NCBI RefSeq assembly: GCF_000196015.1
Contig: NC_007973.1
Location: 2,046,001-2,110,000, forward strand
Length of the DNA stretch: 64,000 bases
Direction of reading: 5' to 3'
DNA from: Cupriavidus metallidurans CH34
GTDB lineage: Bacteria; Pseudomonadota; Gammaproteobacteria; Burkholderiales; Burkholderiaceae
Part shown: piece after piece, positions 1 to 10,602 of the stretch
Position numbering within the stretch: position 1 is the first letter of the stretch
Layout: every line of letters begins with the position of its first letter
Program-made: the position numbers and the translations under genes
The notes under the pieces: model-generated
Told to the model about the DNA's origin: nothing
Seen by the model: the letters and a program-made list of their open reading frames with translations, nothing else
Database searches by the model: none

Positions 1-151
1 TGATGGCCCGGCCGTCGACCTTGGCAGCATCGTGCGAGCTGTCCATGAAGCGCGAATAGCTCTCCACGCCGAAGAATACGAACGACGGGAAGACAAGCAC
101 CAGCAGCAGAAGGAGCATCAGGCGCCGGTTGTTGCGTACGAAATCAAGCAT
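1..151 (-). CDS. ppiD: Peptidyl-prolyl cis-trans isomerase PpiD, N-terminal fragment
   Basis: Only the first 50 codons are inside the window; the gene runs off the left edge. The protein begins MLDFVRNNRRLM, then has one strongly hydrophobic segment at about residues 11-29 (a leucine run followed by VFPSFVFFGV), then a polar stretch ending near KVDGRAI. A short cytoplasmic N-terminus plus a single anchor followed by a SurA_N-like start is the layout of PpiD, the membrane-anchored periplasmic chaperone that assists outer-membrane protein folding. Its place directly downstream of lon and the tRNA-Val/tRNA-Asp pair is the usual Burkholderiales order. The start is the ATG at 151. A parvulin domain would be expected further left but cannot be seen. 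Confidence 0.8.
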   Translation of the reverse strand, partial: MLDFVRNNRRLMLLLLLVLVFPSFVFFGVESYSRFMDSSHDAAKVDGRAI

Positions 152-363
152 GCTGATCCGGTTAAAGGGGTGGCTCGAAAGTCAAACCTTGCGATTCTAT
201 CAAAAGCGAGGAGTTGTACTGCTTGAATGTGCGTCGAGAGATCATGCGAAACCGCAATCTGTCGATCTTGCTGGAGTGGTCGCGCCAGCGAAGCGGAGGT
301 CGCACAGGTGACTCGCCCCACTCCGATGCCAGAGGCCCGCCTGCAAGCCAGAATTGCGGACAC

Positions 364-386
364 AAAAAAGCCCGCTGACGCGGGCT
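364..386 (-). terminator. Rho-independent terminator after the tRNA pair
   Basis: A 7-bp stem (369-375 with 380-386, four-base loop) is followed on the minus strand by six T residues. It lies just after tRNA-Asp and before ppiD, so it ends the tRNA transcript. Confidence 0.8.
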
Positions 387-394
387 AATTTTGT

Positions 395-471
395 TGGCGG
401 AGTGGACGGGACTCGAACCCGCGACCCCCGGCGTGACAGGCCGGTATTCTAACCGACTGAACTACCACTCC
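395..471 (-). tRNA. tRNA-Asp (GTC)
   Basis: A complete 77-nt cloverleaf including an encoded CCA end. The acceptor stem is formed by GGAGTGG and CCACTCC with discriminator G. The T arm carries GGTTCGAGTCC. The anticodon GTC lies at 435-437 on the complementary strand. It is 43 bp downstream of tRNA-Val and probably shares its transcript. Confidence 0.96.
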
Positions 472-514
472 GTGTCGGCCCCCCAATCAGTGGCAACGCA
501 TCGCAATGGTGAAG

Positions 515-590
515 TGGTGGGTGCTGAGGGGTTCGAACCCCCGACCTACGCCTTGTAAGGGCGCCGCTCTACCAGCTGAGCTAAGCACCC
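515..590 (-). tRNA. tRNA-Val (TAC)
   Basis: A complete 76-nt cloverleaf with encoded CCA. The acceptor stem is GGGTGCT/AGCACCC with discriminator A, the T arm contains GGTTCGAACC, and the anticodon loop reads CTTACAA, giving anticodon TAC. It is the first gene of the tRNA-Val/tRNA-Asp unit. Confidence 0.96.
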
Positions 591-686
591 ACTAGACCAT
601 CGCAAGCTGCCGCCTGCAGGGTAATCTCGCTTCGCACGATTCGGCGGTTACTGCTTCGTTGCCGCTGTTTGCGTTGCGAGGCCGCG

Positions 687-716
687 ATTGTAATACGAGA
701 CTTTTCGATTTGCCAA
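687..716 (-). promoter_or_regulatory. Sigma-70-type promoter of the tRNA-Val/tRNA-Asp operon
   Basis: Reading the minus strand, TTGGCA (711-716) and TACAAT (687-692) are separated by 18 bp. Both hexamers match the consensus at 5 of 6 or 4 of 6 positions. They lie about 100 bp upstream of mature tRNA-Val, with no gene between. Confidence 0.65.
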
Positions 717-775
717 GCATTGATTGCAACAATCTTCTGCGCACCGCAAGGCACACGGTGCCGCGGGCATTGCGC

Positions 776-810
776 AAACAAAAACGCCGCAGGTTTGACC
801 CTGCGGCGTT
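776..810 (-). terminator. Terminator of lon
   Basis: An 11-bp perfect stem (783-793 with 800-810) with a six-base loop is followed on the minus strand by a T-rich tract. It lies about 35 bp after the lon stop codon. Confidence 0.85.
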
Positions 811-843
811 CCTAACTACATCTCAGACTGACGTGTGCGTCGA

Positions 844-3255
844 TCAGTGATGGATACGCTCCACCTGGGACGCGGCCTTGTCCGCCACCTCGGCGGGCTT
901 GGCATCTTCCTCAGGCAGCGGCTCGGGCTTTCGCTCGAGCGCCAGCTCCAGCACCCGGTCGATCCAGCGCACCGGCATGATCTCGATGGCGTTCTTCACG
1001 TTGTCCGGAATGTCAGCCAGATCCTTGACGTTCTCTTCGGGGATCAGCACCAGCTTGATACCGCCGCGATGGGCAGCCAGCAGCTTCTCCTTGAGACCGC
1101 CGATCGGCAGCACCTCTCCGCGCAGCGTGATTTCACCCGTCATCGCCACATCGGCACGCACCGGGATGCCAGTCAGCACCGACACTAGCGCGGTCGTCAT
1201 CGCGATACCGGCCGACGGACCATCCTTCGGCGTGGCGCCCTCGGGCACGTGGATGTGGATGTCGCGCTTCTCGAACATCTCATCCGCGATACCCAGACGA
1301 CGCGCCCGCGAACGCACCACCGAGCGCGCGGCTTCGACCGACTCCTTCATCACATCGCCGAGCGAACCGGTGCGCGTGATGTTGCCCTTGCCTGGCATGA
1401 TCGCGGCTTCAATCGTCAGCAGGTCGCCGCCGACTTCCGTCCACGCCAGACCCGTCACCTGACCCACCTGGTTTTCCTTGCCGGCTAAACCGAAGTCGTA
1501 CTTGCGCACGCCAAGGAATTTGTCCAGGTTCTCGGAATCCACCTTCACCGCCGTGGACTCCTTCTTCAGGAGCAGCATCTTCACAACCTTGCGAGCGATC
1601 TTCGACACTTCGCGTTCCAGCGAACGCACACCGGCTTCTCGCGTGTAGTAGCGGATGATGTCGCGGATTGCCGCTTCGGTCACCTCGATCTCGCCTTGCT
1701 TCAGGCCGTTGTTACGGATCTGCTTCGGTAACAGGTAGCGCGTAGCGATGTTGACCTTTTCGTCCTCCGTGTAGCCTGACAGGCGGATCACTTCCATCCG
1801 GTCCAGCAGCGGCGGCGGAATGTTCAGCGAGTTCGACGTCGCCACGAACATCACATCCGACAGGTCAAAGTCCACCTCGATGTAGTGGTCCTGGAACGTG
1901 TGGTTCTGTTCCGGGTCCAGCACCTCGAGCAGCGCCGACGAAGGATCGCCACGGAAATCCATGCCCATCTTGTCGATCTCGTCGAGCAGGAACAGCGGAT
2001 TGCGCACGCCAACCTTCGACAGGCTCTGCAGGATCTTGCCCGGCATCGATCCAATGTACGTACGACGGTGACCGCGGATCTCGGCCTCGTCACGCACACC
2101 ACCCAGCGCCATACGCACGAACTTGCGGTTCGTGGCACGCGCAACCGACTGACCGAGCGAGGTCTTGCCGACGCCCGGAGGGCCAACCAGGCACAGGATC
2201 GGCGCCTTCACCTTGTCCACGCGCTGTTGCACGGCAAGGTACTCGAGAATCCGTTCCTTGACCTTCTCGAGGCCATAGTGGTCTTCATCGAGCACGCGCT
2301 CGGCGTTAGCCAGGTCGTTGTTGACCTTGCTCTTCTTGCGCCACGGCAGGCTGACCAGCGTGTCGATATAGTTGCGCACGACGGTGGCCTCGGCCGACAT
2401 CGGCGACATCAGCTTGAGCTTCTTGAACTCGGCGTCGGCCTTCTTCTTGGCCTCCTTGGGCATGCGGGCGGCCTTGATGCGCTTGTCCAGTTCTTCCAGA
2501 TCAGCGCCTTCCTCGCCCTCGCCCAGTTCCTTCTGGATCGCCTTGACCTGCTCGTTCAGGTAGTACTCGCGCTGGCTCTTTTCCATCTGGCGCTTGACGC
2601 GGCCACGAATGCGCTTTTCCACCTGCAGGATGTCGATCTCGCCCTCGAGCTGCGACAGCAGGCTCTCGAGACGCTCGGTCACCTTGACCATCTCAAGGAT
2701 CTTCTGCTTCTGCTCGAGCTTGATCGGCAGATGCGCGGCGATCGTATCGGCCAAACGACCGGCCTCATCGATACCGGACAGCGACGTCAGGATCTCAGGA
2801 GGGATCTTCTTGTTCAGCTTCACGTACTGGTCGAACTGGGACACGATCGCGCGGCGCAGGGCCTCGGTCTCGGCCGATTCAACCGGTGCGGGCGGCACAG
2901 GCACGGCTTCGCACATGAAGTGCGAATCGTCCTCGCTCACCTCGGTGATATTTGCACGTTGCGTACCCTCCACCAGCACCTTCACGGTGCCGTCGGGCAG
3001 CTTCAGCATTTGCAGGATATTGGCGATGCAGCCGACCTCATACAGGTCATCCGCGGTGGGCTCATCTTTGGCCGCAGTCTTCTGGGCCACGAGCATGATG
3101 CTCTTGCCCGACTCCATCGCAGTCTCAAGCGCCTTGATGGACTTCGGGCGTCCCACGAACAGCGGGATCACCATGTGCGGAAACACCACCACGTCGCGCA
3201 GCGGCAACAGTGGGAGGCGAATCGGCTCAGCCGGGAGGAGTTGTGTTCCGGACAT
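844..3255 (-). CDS. lon: ATP-dependent protease La (Lon, S16 family)
   Basis: Lon is the cytoplasmic AAA+ protease that degrades misfolded and short-lived regulatory proteins. The 803-residue protein has the usual order: LON substrate-binding domain (about 10-210), AAA+ module with Walker A GPPGVGKT near 358, and C-terminal S16 protease with the catalytic serine in PKDGPSAG (about 681) and the catalytic lysine in GGLKEK (about 724). Two ATG codons are adjacent (3258 and 3255). I chose 3255 because GGGGA (3261-3265) is five bases from it but only two from the first. A sigma-32-like promoter lies just upstream and a strong terminator downstream, so lon is probably its own transcription unit next to clpX. 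Confidence 0.97.
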   Translation of the reverse strand: MSGTQLLPAEPIRLPLLPLRDVVVFPHMVIPLFVGRPKSIKALETAMESGKSIMLVAQKTAAKDEPTADDLYEVGCIANILQMLKLPDGTVKVLVEGTQRANITEVSEDDSHFMCEAVPVPPAPVESAETEALRRAIVSQFDQYVKLNKKIPPEILTSLSGIDEAGRLADTIAAHLPIKLEQKQKILEMVKVTERLESLLSQLEGEIDILQVEKRIRGRVKRQMEKSQREYYLNEQVKAIQKELGEGEEGADLEELDKRIKAARMPKEAKKKADAEFKKLKLMSPMSAEATVVRNYIDTLVSLPWRKKSKVNNDLANAERVLDEDHYGLEKVKERILEYLAVQQRVDKVKAPILCLVGPPGVGKTSLGQSVARATNRKFVRMALGGVRDEAEIRGHRRTYIGSMPGKILQSLSKVGVRNPLFLLDEIDKMGMDFRGDPSSALLEVLDPEQNHTFQDHYIEVDFDLSDVMFVATSNSLNIPPPLLDRMEVIRLSGYTEDEKVNIATRYLLPKQIRNNGLKQGEIEVTEAAIRDIIRYYTREAGVRSLEREVSKIARKVVKMLLLKKESTAVKVDSENLDKFLGVRKYDFGLAGKENQVGQVTGLAWTEVGGDLLTIEAAIMPGKGNITRTGSLGDVMKESVEAARSVVRSRARRLGIADEMFEKRDIHIHVPEGATPKDGPSAGIAMTTALVSVLTGIPVRADVAMTGEITLRGEVLPIGGLKEKLLAAHRGGIKLVLIPEENVKDLADIPDNVKNAIEIMPVRWIDRVLELALERKPEPLPEEDAKPAEVADKAASQVERIHH

Positions 3256-3284
3256 CATTTTCCCCAGTCAGTCATTTAAGGCGT

Positions 3285-3312
3285 AAATAGGGTCGCGGAA
3301 TTCGATTGCAAG
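3285..3312 (-). promoter_or_regulatory. Sigma-32 (heat-shock) type promoter of lon
   Basis: On the minus strand CTTGCAA (3306-3312) is followed after 13 bp by CCCTATTT (3285-3292). This fits the heat-shock consensus CTTGAAA-N13/14-CCCCATNT at most positions. The -10 element ends about 29 bp before the lon start. lon is heat-shock controlled in other proteobacteria, so the placement is sensible. Confidence 0.65.
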
Positions 3313-3419
3313 ATGCCCATCATCGAATCTGTACGCAGAAAAACATGCTGCAAACTGCACTTGCGACCCCCAGTGAAACAGCATACCCGCGTTTGCTCCC
3401 GTTCGTTTGTGGAATTGAA

Positions 3420-3451
3420 GAAAAAAAGCCGTTCGCTTTGCTGCGAACGGC
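3420..3451 (-). terminator. Terminator of clpX
   Basis: A 9-bp perfect stem (3428-3436 with 3443-3451) is followed on the minus strand by seven T residues. It separates clpX from lon. Confidence 0.85.
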
Positions 3452-3501
3452 CGCTTGAAATTTGCCGGTGTGGTCGAGGCCACCCATGTGCGGCGCGATC
3501 G

Positions 3502-4779
3502 TCAGTTAGACCCCGCCACCTTGGGCTGCTGCTCCTCATAAACCAGGAGCGGCGCTGCGTCGCCGGTAATCGTGTTCTCGTCGATCACGACCTTCTGGAC
3601 GCCCTTGTAGTTGGGCAGGTCATACATGACATCCATCAGCGATTGTTCAAGGATCGAACGCAGGCCGCGCGCACCGGTCTTGCGGCGAATGGCCTTGCGA
3701 GCGATCGCGGACAGTGCGGCCGGGCGGATTTCCAGCTCCACGCCTTCCATGGCCAGCAGCTTCTGATATTGCTTGACCAGCGCGTTCTTCGGCTCGATCA
3801 GAATCTGCATCAGTGCAGCCTCATCCAGCTTCGCTAGCGTAGCCACCACCGGCAGACGACCGATCAGCTCCGGAATCAGGCCGAACTTGATCAAATCCTC
3901 GGGCTCGGTCTGTGGCAGCACTTCGCTGACTTCCCGCTCTTCCTTGCTCTGCACCTGGGCGGCAAAACCGATACCGGTCTTGTCCGAGCGCTGCATGATG
4001 ACCTTCTCCAGGCCGTCAAACGCGCCGCCGCAGATGAACAGGATATTGGTGGTATCCACCTGCAAGAAGTCCTGATTCGGATGCTTCCGGCCACCTTGCG
4101 GCGGCACCGAGGCCATCGTGCCCTCGATCAGTTTCAGCAGCGCTTGCTGCACACCCTCGCCGGAAACGTCGCGGGTGATCGACGGGTTGTCCGACTTGCG
4201 CGAGATCTTGTCGATTTCGTCGATGTAGACGATACCGCGCTGCGCCTTCTCCACCTCGTAATTGCAGTTCTGGAGCAGCTTCTGGATGATGTTCTCGACA
4301 TCCTCGCCCACGTAGCCGGCTTCCGTCAGCGTCGTCGCGTCCGCGATCACGAACGGCACGTTGAGCAGGCGGGCCAGCGTCTGGGCAAGCAACGTCTTGC
4401 CGGAGCCAGTCGGCCCGATCAGCAGAATATTGCTCTTGGAAAGCTCGACATCGTCCTTCTTGCCGAGGTGCTTGAGGCGCTTGTAGTGGTTGTAGACCGC
4501 TACGGCCAGAATTTTCTTGGCCTGATCCTGCCCGATCACGTACTGGTCAAGGCTCTCGCGAATCTCGTGGGGCGTGGGCAGATCCGATCGCGTGGCGGCC
4601 GTGGCGTCCTTGTCGGTCGCGGAGGCCTCGTCACGGATGATCTCGTTGCACAGGTCGATGCATTCGTCGCAAATGAACACCGACGGGCCGGCGATCAGCT
4701 TCTTCACCTCATGCTGGCTCTTGCCGCAGAAGGAGCAATAGAGAAGCTTCTCGCTGGATGAACCTTTTTTGTCCGCCAT
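3502..4779 (-). CDS. clpX: ATP-dependent Clp protease ATP-binding subunit ClpX
   Basis: ClpX is the AAA+ unfoldase that selects tagged proteins and feeds them into the ClpP chamber. The 425-residue product carries the N-terminal C4 zinc-binding domain (Cys15, Cys18, Cys37, Cys40), Walker A GPTGSGKT at 122-129 and Walker [10 protein letters not shown], with full family length. It lies 280 bp downstream of clpP on the same strand; a hairpin terminator in that gap suggests partly separate transcription. It is followed by its own strong terminator and then lon. Nothing in the protein is unusual. Confidence 0.98.
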   Translation of the reverse strand: MADKKGSSSEKLLYCSFCGKSQHEVKKLIAGPSVFICDECIDLCNEIIRDEASATDKDATAATRSDLPTPHEIRESLDQYVIGQDQAKKILAVAVYNHYKRLKHLGKKDDVELSKSNILLIGPTGSGKTLLAQTLARLLNVPFVIADATTLTEAGYVGEDVENIIQKLLQNCNYEVEKAQRGIVYIDEIDKISRKSDNPSITRDVSGEGVQQALLKLIEGTMASVPPQGGRKHPNQDFLQVDTTNILFICGGAFDGLEKVIMQRSDKTGIGFAAQVQSKEEREVSEVLPQTEPEDLIKFGLIPELIGRLPVVATLAKLDEAALMQILIEPKNALVKQYQKLLAMEGVELEIRPAALSAIARKAIRRKTGARGLRSILEQSLMDVMYDLPNYKGVQKVVIDENTITGDAAPLLVYEEQQPKVAGSN

Positions 4780-4905
4780 AGGAATCAGTCACATTAGCAG
4801 TGTGTTCCCACCTGGCGGGAGACCGGGCGGGAAACGCATTAAACGCATCATACGCCAAAACAATTGGCACAGTCGGCGGCAACCCCTCCATGTGGGGCAA
4901 AACGC

Positions 4906-4929
4906 AAAAACGAGGCATACAGCCTCGTT
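4906..4929 (-). terminator. Terminator between clpP and clpX
   Basis: An 8-bp perfect stem (4909-4916 with 4922-4929) with a five-base loop is followed on the minus strand by T residues (positions 4906-4910). It lies about 130 bp after the clpP stop and could attenuate read-through into clpX. Confidence 0.65.
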
Positions 4930-5059
4930 CCGGTGTAGCCTTCGCCATTTACGGCGAGCGGATTCGTACAGCCTACGCCCGGCGTTACCGGGCGCCACCC
5001 GGGGCAATCCTTTCTGGATCGCACCCGGAATGGCCTACCGGCAAACCGGCCGATCCGTC

Positions 5060-5710
5060 TCAACTGCGACGGGTAATCACCTTATCGATCAGACCGTAAT
5101 CCACAGCCTGATCGCCGCTCATGAAGTTATCGCGGTCAGTATCGCGCGCGATCTTCTCCACGGGCTGGCCGGTCACCTCAGAAAGGATGCTGTTCAGGCG
5201 TTCGCGCAGATACAGGATCTCGCGTGCCTGGATTTCGATGTCCGAAGCCTGACCACGCGCACCGCCCAACGGCTGGTGAATCATGATTCGCGAGTTTGGC
5301 AGCGCGCTGCGCTTACCCTTGGCGCCTGCTGCGAGCAGGAATGCACCCATGCTGGCAGCCATGCCCATGCACAGTGTTTGCACATCGGGCTTGATGAACT
5401 GCATCGTGTCATAGATCGCCAGACCGGCCGAAACCGAACCACCGGGCGAATTGATGTACAGCGACACGTCCTTATCAGGATTCTCGCTTTCGAGGAACAG
5501 AAGCTGAGCCACCACCAGGTTGGCAGTCTGGTCGTTCACTTCGCCGACCATGAAGACGACACGTTCCTTGAGCAGGCGCGAGTAGATGTCGTACGCGCGC
5601 TCGCCCCGGCCGGACTGCTCGACGACCATCGGCACCAGACCAAGACCCTGGGTCTCCAGAGCAGAAGCCTGCGTGGTGGCGAGACGATCAAGCAAATCAT
5701 TGCGGGTCAT
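5060..5710 (-). CDS. clpP: ATP-dependent Clp protease proteolytic subunit ClpP
   Basis: ClpP is the serine peptidase that forms the double-heptameric chamber used by ClpX. The 216-residue protein has the catalytic triad Ser120 (GMAASMGA), His145 (MIHQPLGG) and Asp194 (TDRDNFMS) with the same spacing as in E. coli. I chose the ATG at 5710, preceded by GGAGAA, over a longer open frame that would add 21 atypical residues. It lies about 110 bp downstream of tig, the usual tig-clpP-clpX order, linking chaperoning of nascent chains with proteolysis. Confidence 0.97.
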   Translation of the reverse strand: MTRNDLLDRLATTQASALETQGLGLVPMVVEQSGRGERAYDIYSRLLKERVVFMVGEVNDQTANLVVAQLLFLESENPDKDVSLYINSPGGSVSAGLAIYDTMQFIKPDVQTLCMGMAASMGAFLLAAGAKGKRSALPNSRIMIHQPLGGARGQASDIEIQAREILYLRERLNSILSEVTGQPVEKIARDTDRDNFMSGDQAVDYGLIDKVITRRS

Positions 5711-5819
5711 GCAGGTTCTCCAGATATTCAGGAATGGCGTCAATCGGCCAGCGCGCGAGGCCGATTGACGCAAGCCAGCGCCGCGCCATACTCGCGCGGC
5801 TTCCGGCTTATGCCCAACC

Positions 5820-7169
5820 TCAGGCTTGTGCGGGCGCCGCGGTGAGTTCTTCGAACGACACCGTCTTGTCCGCGACCTTGGCCTTGTCGCACACGAAATT
5901 TACCACGTTGTTTTCGAGGACGTAGGCTTCCATCTCGGCCAGACGTTGCTGGTCACCGTAGTACCAGCGCATGACTTCCTTCGGGTCTTCATAGCTCTTC
6001 GCGAAGTCCTCGATTTCGGCCTTGATCTGGTCCGGCTTGGCTTCCAGCCCGTTGGCCTTGACGATCTCGGCCAGGATCAGGCCCAGCTTCACGCGGCGCT
6101 CGGCCTGTTGCGTAAACATCTCGGCCGGAATCGGCATGTCCTTGGCGTTCGGCATACCACGTTGCTCGAGGTCGCGACGGGCCATTTCCACCAGGCGTTC
6201 TTGATCCTGCTCTACCAGCGCCTTCGGCACGTCCAGCTCGCTAACCTTCAGCAGCGCTTCCATGACCTGATCCTTCAGCATGGAGTGCGTGCGGCGCTTG
6301 ACTTCGCGCTCGAGGTTTTCACGGATGTCGGCGCGCATCTTTTCCACGCTGCCGTCAGCGATGCCAAGCGACTTGGCGAATGCATCGTCCACTTCCGGCA
6401 GGTGCGCCCACTCGACCTTCTTCAGCGTGACCGTGAATTCAGCGGTCTTGCCAGCCACTTCCTTGCCGTGGTAATCGGCCGGGAACGTCAGCGGGAACGA
6501 CTTGCTTTCGCCCACCTTCAGGCCCAGCGTAGCCGTTTCGAACTCCGGCAGCATGCGGCCTTCGCCCAGCACGTACACGAAGTCCTCGGCCTTGCCGCCA
6601 GCGAACTCGACGCCGTCGATCTTGCCGACGAAGTCCAGCGTCACGCGGTCGCCGTTCTGGGCAGCCACGTCGGCGCCGCCGTCACCGTGGGCACCCGCAT
6701 CGCCACGAGCGTGGAAGTGCACGCGCTGCTTGCGCAGGATGTCGACGGTCTTGTCAATCTCGGCGTCGCCGATTTCGGTCTTGGTGCGGGTCACTTCGGC
6801 CGACGCGAGGTCGCCAATCTTGACCTCCGGATACACCTCGAACGTGGCTTCGAAAGCCAGTTCGTCGTCAGCCACGCCTTCGGTCTTGATGTCGAACTTC
6901 GGCTGACCGGCCACCTTCACTTCCTGGGCCTGGGTGATGTCGAAGAACTTGCGGGCAGCCTTGTCGAAGCGCACTTCGAACTCGACTTGCTGGCCATATT
7001 GCTTCTCGACCATCTTCATCGGCACCTTGCCCGGGCGGAAGCCGGACATCTTCACGGTCTTCGACAGACGAGCCAGGCGTTCCTGGGTTTCCTTCTGCAC
7101 TTCGGCCTTGGGAATAGCCAGGGTCACCTTGCGGTCAAGCTTGCCGAGGTTTTCAATGACGTTCGACAT
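5820..7169 (-). CDS. tig: Trigger factor (ribosome-associated chaperone and PPIase)
   Basis: Trigger factor binds near the ribosomal exit tunnel and shields nascent chains. The 449-residue product has the N-terminal ribosome-binding domain with the signature [14 protein letters not shown] at about residues 43-56, a central FKBP-type PPIase domain (about 160-250, containing [13 protein letters not shown]) and a long helical C-terminal domain. A Gly/Ala/His-rich stretch ([10 protein letters not shown], near 155-165) precedes the FKBP domain; such a linker is variable in the family. It is the first gene of the tig-clpP-clpX block. Confidence 0.97.
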   Translation of the reverse strand: MSNVIENLGKLDRKVTLAIPKAEVQKETQERLARLSKTVKMSGFRPGKVPMKMVEKQYGQQVEFEVRFDKAARKFFDITQAQEVKVAGQPKFDIKTEGVADDELAFEATFEVYPEVKIGDLASAEVTRTKTEIGDAEIDKTVDILRKQRVHFHARGDAGAHGDGGADVAAQNGDRVTLDFVGKIDGVEFAGGKAEDFVYVLGEGRMLPEFETATLGLKVGESKSFPLTFPADYHGKEVAGKTAEFTVTLKKVEWAHLPEVDDAFAKSLGIADGSVEKMRADIRENLEREVKRRTHSMLKDQVMEALLKVSELDVPKALVEQDQERLVEMARRDLEQRGMPNAKDMPIPAEMFTQQAERRVKLGLILAEIVKANGLEAKPDQIKAEIEDFAKSYEDPKEVMRWYYGDQQRLAEMEAYVLENNVVNFVCDKAKVADKTVSFEELTAAPAQA

Positions 7170-7278
7170 GGTCGTTAATCCAATCCAGAAATGTTGTTGT
7201 CAGCGCAACCGCCTGCATATCGGTCCACCCGCGACTGGCGCCGACGAGCGGGGGTCTCCGTGCAAACGGAAAACCGGG

Positions 7279-7287
7279 ATTATCGCA
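7279..7287 (-). promoter_or_regulatory. Candidate extended -10 promoter of tig
   Basis: On the minus strand the sequence TGCGATAAT has the extended -10 form (TG-N followed by GATAAT), about 110 bp before the tig start. No good -35 box is visible at 16-18 bp, so the call rests on the extended -10 alone. Confidence 0.35.
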
Positions 7288-7318
7288 CGGTTTTGATTCG
7301 CTTCCGGCAGTTTTTACC

Positions 7319-9337
7319 CTAGCCGGCCGCATCCACCCCAGGCCCCGCCGATTCGGGCGCCTGCGCGTGACCGTGTCGGAGCGCGCGCAGCAGGAGCCGT
7401 GCGGGATCGATCGCATCTGCCAGATCGGCCTCGAGCGGCAGTGGTTCGCCCTCGATCTGGCTGGCGATCAGCTCCGCACACAAGGCTGCCCATGTGAGGC
7501 CCCGCGAGGCATATGCAAGGGCCGCATACAGACCGGGAAGCCGCGGCAGATCGCGTAAATGCGCGCCACGCAACGCAGCGGCACGGGACAGTGCCTGCGC
7601 ATCGTCGGCAATGCGCCCGACAAGCGGAAGACGGTTATACGTGACCGTGCGCACGCCGACGTAACCCTGCAGCGTGGCGGGGTCGATCTGCGCGATTTGT
7701 GACGCCCGGTCCGGCAGCATCGATGCCAGACGATCGAGGTTGGCAGCGTGCACTTCCGGACGCTCGACCAGCGGCCCTTCGTCCGCTTCATAACTCGAGC
7801 CCATCCTTGCTCCGCCCGCCGCGTCACGCGGCAGTAGGTAACCACCGCCGGTCACGACGCAATCGGGCCAACCACCCAGCGCCTCTGCCTGCGCGGGTGC
7901 CAGATCCGTCAGTTGGCCACGCACCCGGCGCAGCGCCAGGAACTGGCCCGAGGTCAGCCGATCGGCTTCGTAGGCATTGGCGAGCACCAGAACCGGCGCT
8001 GCGGCCAATACCCCACCGTCATCGGCAAGCGCCTGCCACGCATCACCGATCCGCCTGATCGCTGCCACGCGGCAATTGAATAGCGCATCCACAGCCGCAC
8101 CAGCTTTCGCAAGCTGCGCGCGGCAAATGTCGGGCGGCGCCACCCAGCCTCCCTTCGGAAACCACAAGCCGCCTCTCGGAACCGTTGCGCCATGCTGCTC
8201 CGTAGCCTCTTGCGGCGACATCCAGCGCACAAATGACTCCGGAAACCGAAGCTCCGCAAGTGCGGCTTGCTGCGCCGCGTTCTCAGCATCATCCTCGCCG
8301 ATCTGCAGGACGCCAGTGCCGTGCCATCCCACGGGATAGCCAGCCGCCTCCAATGCGCCCCACGCGCGCAACGCATGAAGGTTGCCAGCACGGGACAGTC
8401 GCGAAAGGAAGCTGTCGTCGGCGGACACATGCGCATGCATCGCCGCGGCACGGTGGCACGATGTCTGTCGCGCCGGTCCGTCATGCGCGTCGAGCAATGT
8501 CACGCGCCAGCCACGCGCAGCCAGACGTTCGGTCACGGCGCATCCCGCCAGCCCCGCTCCAATGACGATGGCATGTCGCTCGGCCCATTGCGCTGCCTCG
8601 GGCGGCGCATGACGGCGGTTCTTCCAAACTGGCGCGAAACGCGCCACGGTCATGTCTCGCTTGCCACCAAATCCGGGCGCCTTGTGCGCCTCGAACCCGG
8701 CCGCCGTGAGCCCGCGCCTCACGAATCCCGCCGCTGTGTAGGTCGCGAGCGTCGCACCGATGCGGGCGAGACGCGCCAGGCCGCGGAACACGGTGTCGGA
8801 CCACATCTCGGCGTTGCGCGATGGCGAAAACCCATCGAGGTAGAACGCATCGGCGCCAAGCACTAGCTTCGGCAACATCGTTTCCACGTCGCCCAACGCC
8901 AGCGTCAGCGTGACCGCCCCATCCTCGAACGACAGTCTGTGCAAGCCGGGCAACGCATCAGGCCATTGTTGCTGCAATTGGTCGGATAACGGCAGCAGAT
9001 CACCCAGGCCAGCATGTGCATGTAATCGCGCCAGACCTTCGCGCGTGAAGGGATGTTTCTCGATCGACACGAAATGCAGCCGTCGGCAACGCTGCGGATC
9101 GCTACGCCATGCCTGCCAGGTGGCGAGGAAATTCAGGCCCTGCCCAAACCCCGTCTCGACAATGACAAACTGCTCGCGCCCGGCCCAGCCTTCGGGCAGA
9201 CCATTGCCACCGAGAAACACGTGATGTGCCTGCGCCAGACCTCCACGCGCGCTGTGATAGACATCGTCATAGCGAGGCGAATAGGGAGTACCGTCATTGG
9301 ACAGAATGGGTTCGGCGGGCTCAAGAACGCGCGTCAT
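7319..9337 (-). CDS. mnmC: Bifunctional tRNA mnm5s2U34 methyltransferase / FAD-dependent cmnm5s2U34 oxidoreductase MnmC
   Basis: MnmC performs the last two steps of 5-methylaminomethyl-2-thiouridine formation at the wobble base of tRNAs. The 672-residue protein shows both domains in order. The N-terminal SAM methyltransferase (about 1-245) contains [17 protein letters not shown] and [13 protein letters not shown]. The FAD oxidase (about 255-640) opens with the dinucleotide fold [12 protein letters not shown]. Length and domain fusion match the E. coli enzyme. It is divergent from rlmJ with a 123-bp gap; it may therefore share a promoter region with another RNA-modification gene. A C-terminal Ala/Gly/Pro-rich tail of about 20 residues is unlikely to be catalytic. 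Confidence 0.95.
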   Translation of the reverse strand: MTRVLEPAEPILSNDGTPYSPRYDDVYHSARGGLAQAHHVFLGGNGLPEGWAGREQFVIVETGFGQGLNFLATWQAWRSDPQRCRRLHFVSIEKHPFTREGLARLHAHAGLGDLLPLSDQLQQQWPDALPGLHRLSFEDGAVTLTLALGDVETMLPKLVLGADAFYLDGFSPSRNAEMWSDTVFRGLARLARIGATLATYTAAGFVRRGLTAAGFEAHKAPGFGGKRDMTVARFAPVWKNRRHAPPEAAQWAERHAIVIGAGLAGCAVTERLAARGWRVTLLDAHDGPARQTSCHRAAAMHAHVSADDSFLSRLSRAGNLHALRAWGALEAAGYPVGWHGTGVLQIGEDDAENAAQQAALAELRFPESFVRWMSPQEATEQHGATVPRGGLWFPKGGWVAPPDICRAQLAKAGAAVDALFNCRVAAIRRIGDAWQALADDGGVLAAAPVLVLANAYEADRLTSGQFLALRRVRGQLTDLAPAQAEALGGWPDCVVTGGGYLLPRDAAGGARMGSSYEADEGPLVERPEVHAANLDRLASMLPDRASQIAQIDPATLQGYVGVRTVTYNRLPLVGRIADDAQALSRAAALRGAHLRDLPRLPGLYAALAYASRGLTWAALCAELIASQIEGEPLPLEADLADAIDPARLLLRALRHGHAQAPESAGPGVDAAG

Positions 9338-9460
9338 GGCAAGGATTCATACGGCCGGAAATGGCGGCGGATGGTAGCATAGCGCCCTCCCCGCGCACCG
9401 CCCTGAAAATGCCTTCAAGGCCGTATTTGCGCGAAGTTTGCGCGCCGTCATTCCCTCGCC

Positions 9461-10318
9461 ATGCTCAGTTATCGTCACGCCTTCCACGCCGGCAATCATG
9501 CCGATGTCCTCAAGCACGCCGTCGTTGTCCAGTTGCTGGACTACCTGACGCAGAAGGACAAGGCGTTCTGGTACATCGACACCCACGCCGGCGCCGGGCT
9601 CTATGCCCTTGATCACGCCTACGCGCAGAAAAAATCGGAGTTCGAGACCGGCATTGGCCCGCTCTGGCGCGCCGCCGCGAACGGCCAGCCGATGCCTGCC
9701 CTGCTCGACGCCTATCTCGAACAGGTACGTGCGCTGAACGAGGACGGCAATCTCAAGCACTATCCTGGTTCGCCGTGGCTGGCGTGGCAAATGCTGCGCG
9801 ATGCGGACCGCCTGCGCCTGTTCGAACTGCACAGCACCGAGATCCAGGTACTGCGCGACAATTTCCGCGGCGCGGGACGCAAGGTCATGCTCTATGACGG
9901 CGATGGCTTCAATGGCATCAAGGCTATCCTGCCGCCCCCGCCCCGCCGCGCACTGGTGCTGATCGACCCTTCTTACGAAGACAAACAAGACTACGCCCGT
10001 ACGCTCGATACGCTCAATGCTGGCCTGGAGCGTTTCGCCACGGGCATCTATGCGATCTGGTATCCCGAGGTGCAACGACGGGAATCAACCCAGCTACCGG
10101 CCCAGCTGAAGCGCCTGCCGCTCAAGAGCTGGCTGCACGTCACACTGACAGTCAAACACCCGGTCGCGGGCGGTCTGGGCTTGCATGGCAGTGGTATGTT
10201 CATCGTCAATCCTCCCTGGACGCTCAAGGCGGAGCTCCAGGAAGCCATGCCGAAACTGGTCGAACTGTTTGGTCAGGACGGCGGCGCGAAGTTCACGCTC
10301 GAGTCGCTGGATGGCTAA
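9461..10318 (+). CDS. rlmJ: 23S rRNA (adenine-2030-N6)-methyltransferase RlmJ
   Basis: RlmJ methylates A2030 of 23S rRNA. The 285-residue protein has the characteristic N-terminus MLSYRHAFHAGNHADVLKH, the SAM-binding stretch WYIDTHAGAGLY (about 37-48) and the catalytic motif IDPSYE (Asp169-Pro170-Ser171-Tyr172), the family version of DPPY. Length is as expected. It is transcribed away from mnmC; the hairpin terminator at about 10490-10515 probably ends its transcript. Confidence 0.95.
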   Translation: MLSYRHAFHAGNHADVLKHAVVVQLLDYLTQKDKAFWYIDTHAGAGLYALDHAYAQKKSEFETGIGPLWRAAANGQPMPALLDAYLEQVRALNEDGNLKHYPGSPWLAWQMLRDADRLRLFELHSTEIQVLRDNFRGAGRKVMLYDGDGFNGIKAILPPPPRRALVLIDPSYEDKQDYARTLDTLNAGLERFATGIYAIWYPEVQRRESTQLPAQLKRLPLKSWLHVTLTVKHPVAGGLGLHGSGMFIVNPPWTLKAELQEAMPKLVELFGQDGGAKFTLESLDG

Positions 10319-10383
10319 ATCTGCACTTTGACTATCACCATAAAGTGCTTCATGCAAATCTTTCTGACTGTAAGTTGGATAAA

Positions 10384-10403
10384 ATTAACTCATTCGAGTT
10401 AAT
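10384..10403. repeat. AT-rich perfect inverted repeat
   Basis: ATTAACTC (10384-10391) and GAGTTAAT (10396-10403) form a perfect 8-bp inverted repeat with a four-base spacer, in an AT-rich pocket after rlmJ. There is no T tract, so it resembles an operator or RNA hairpin more than a terminator. Confidence 0.5.
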
Positions 10404-10486
10404 CCCCTCGTACGTAGGGCAGACGGCGAGAATACATTATCAGACAATCAAAACCGTCGTGATTGACCCCACGATAATTCATCCCG

Positions 10487-10518
10487 GCCCGCCTGCTTCG
10501 CGCAGCGGGCTTTTTTTT
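10487..10518 (+). terminator. Rho-independent terminator downstream of rlmJ
   Basis: GCCCGC (10487-10492) pairs with GCGGGC (10505-10510), with a further 3-bp inner stem, and eight T residues follow. It closes the rlmJ transcript about 170 bp after the stop. Confidence 0.85.
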
Positions 10519-10602
10519 CGACTTTGAACATATGGGACGATAGGCTGCGTGTCTCGATGCGCCAGACTTGCAGGCGCAATCAGATTTCCAGTCTCTAGTC
10601 GC

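Noticed and set aside
1885..3279. A 464-codon open frame antisense to lon
   Set aside because: It lies wholly over lon, has repetitive Leu/Arg/His-rich composition typical of the complement of GC-rich genes, and no family or ribosome binding site.
5826..7178. A 450-codon open frame antisense to tig
   Set aside because: Mirror of the trigger factor gene with the same artefactual Leu/His/Arg-rich composition.
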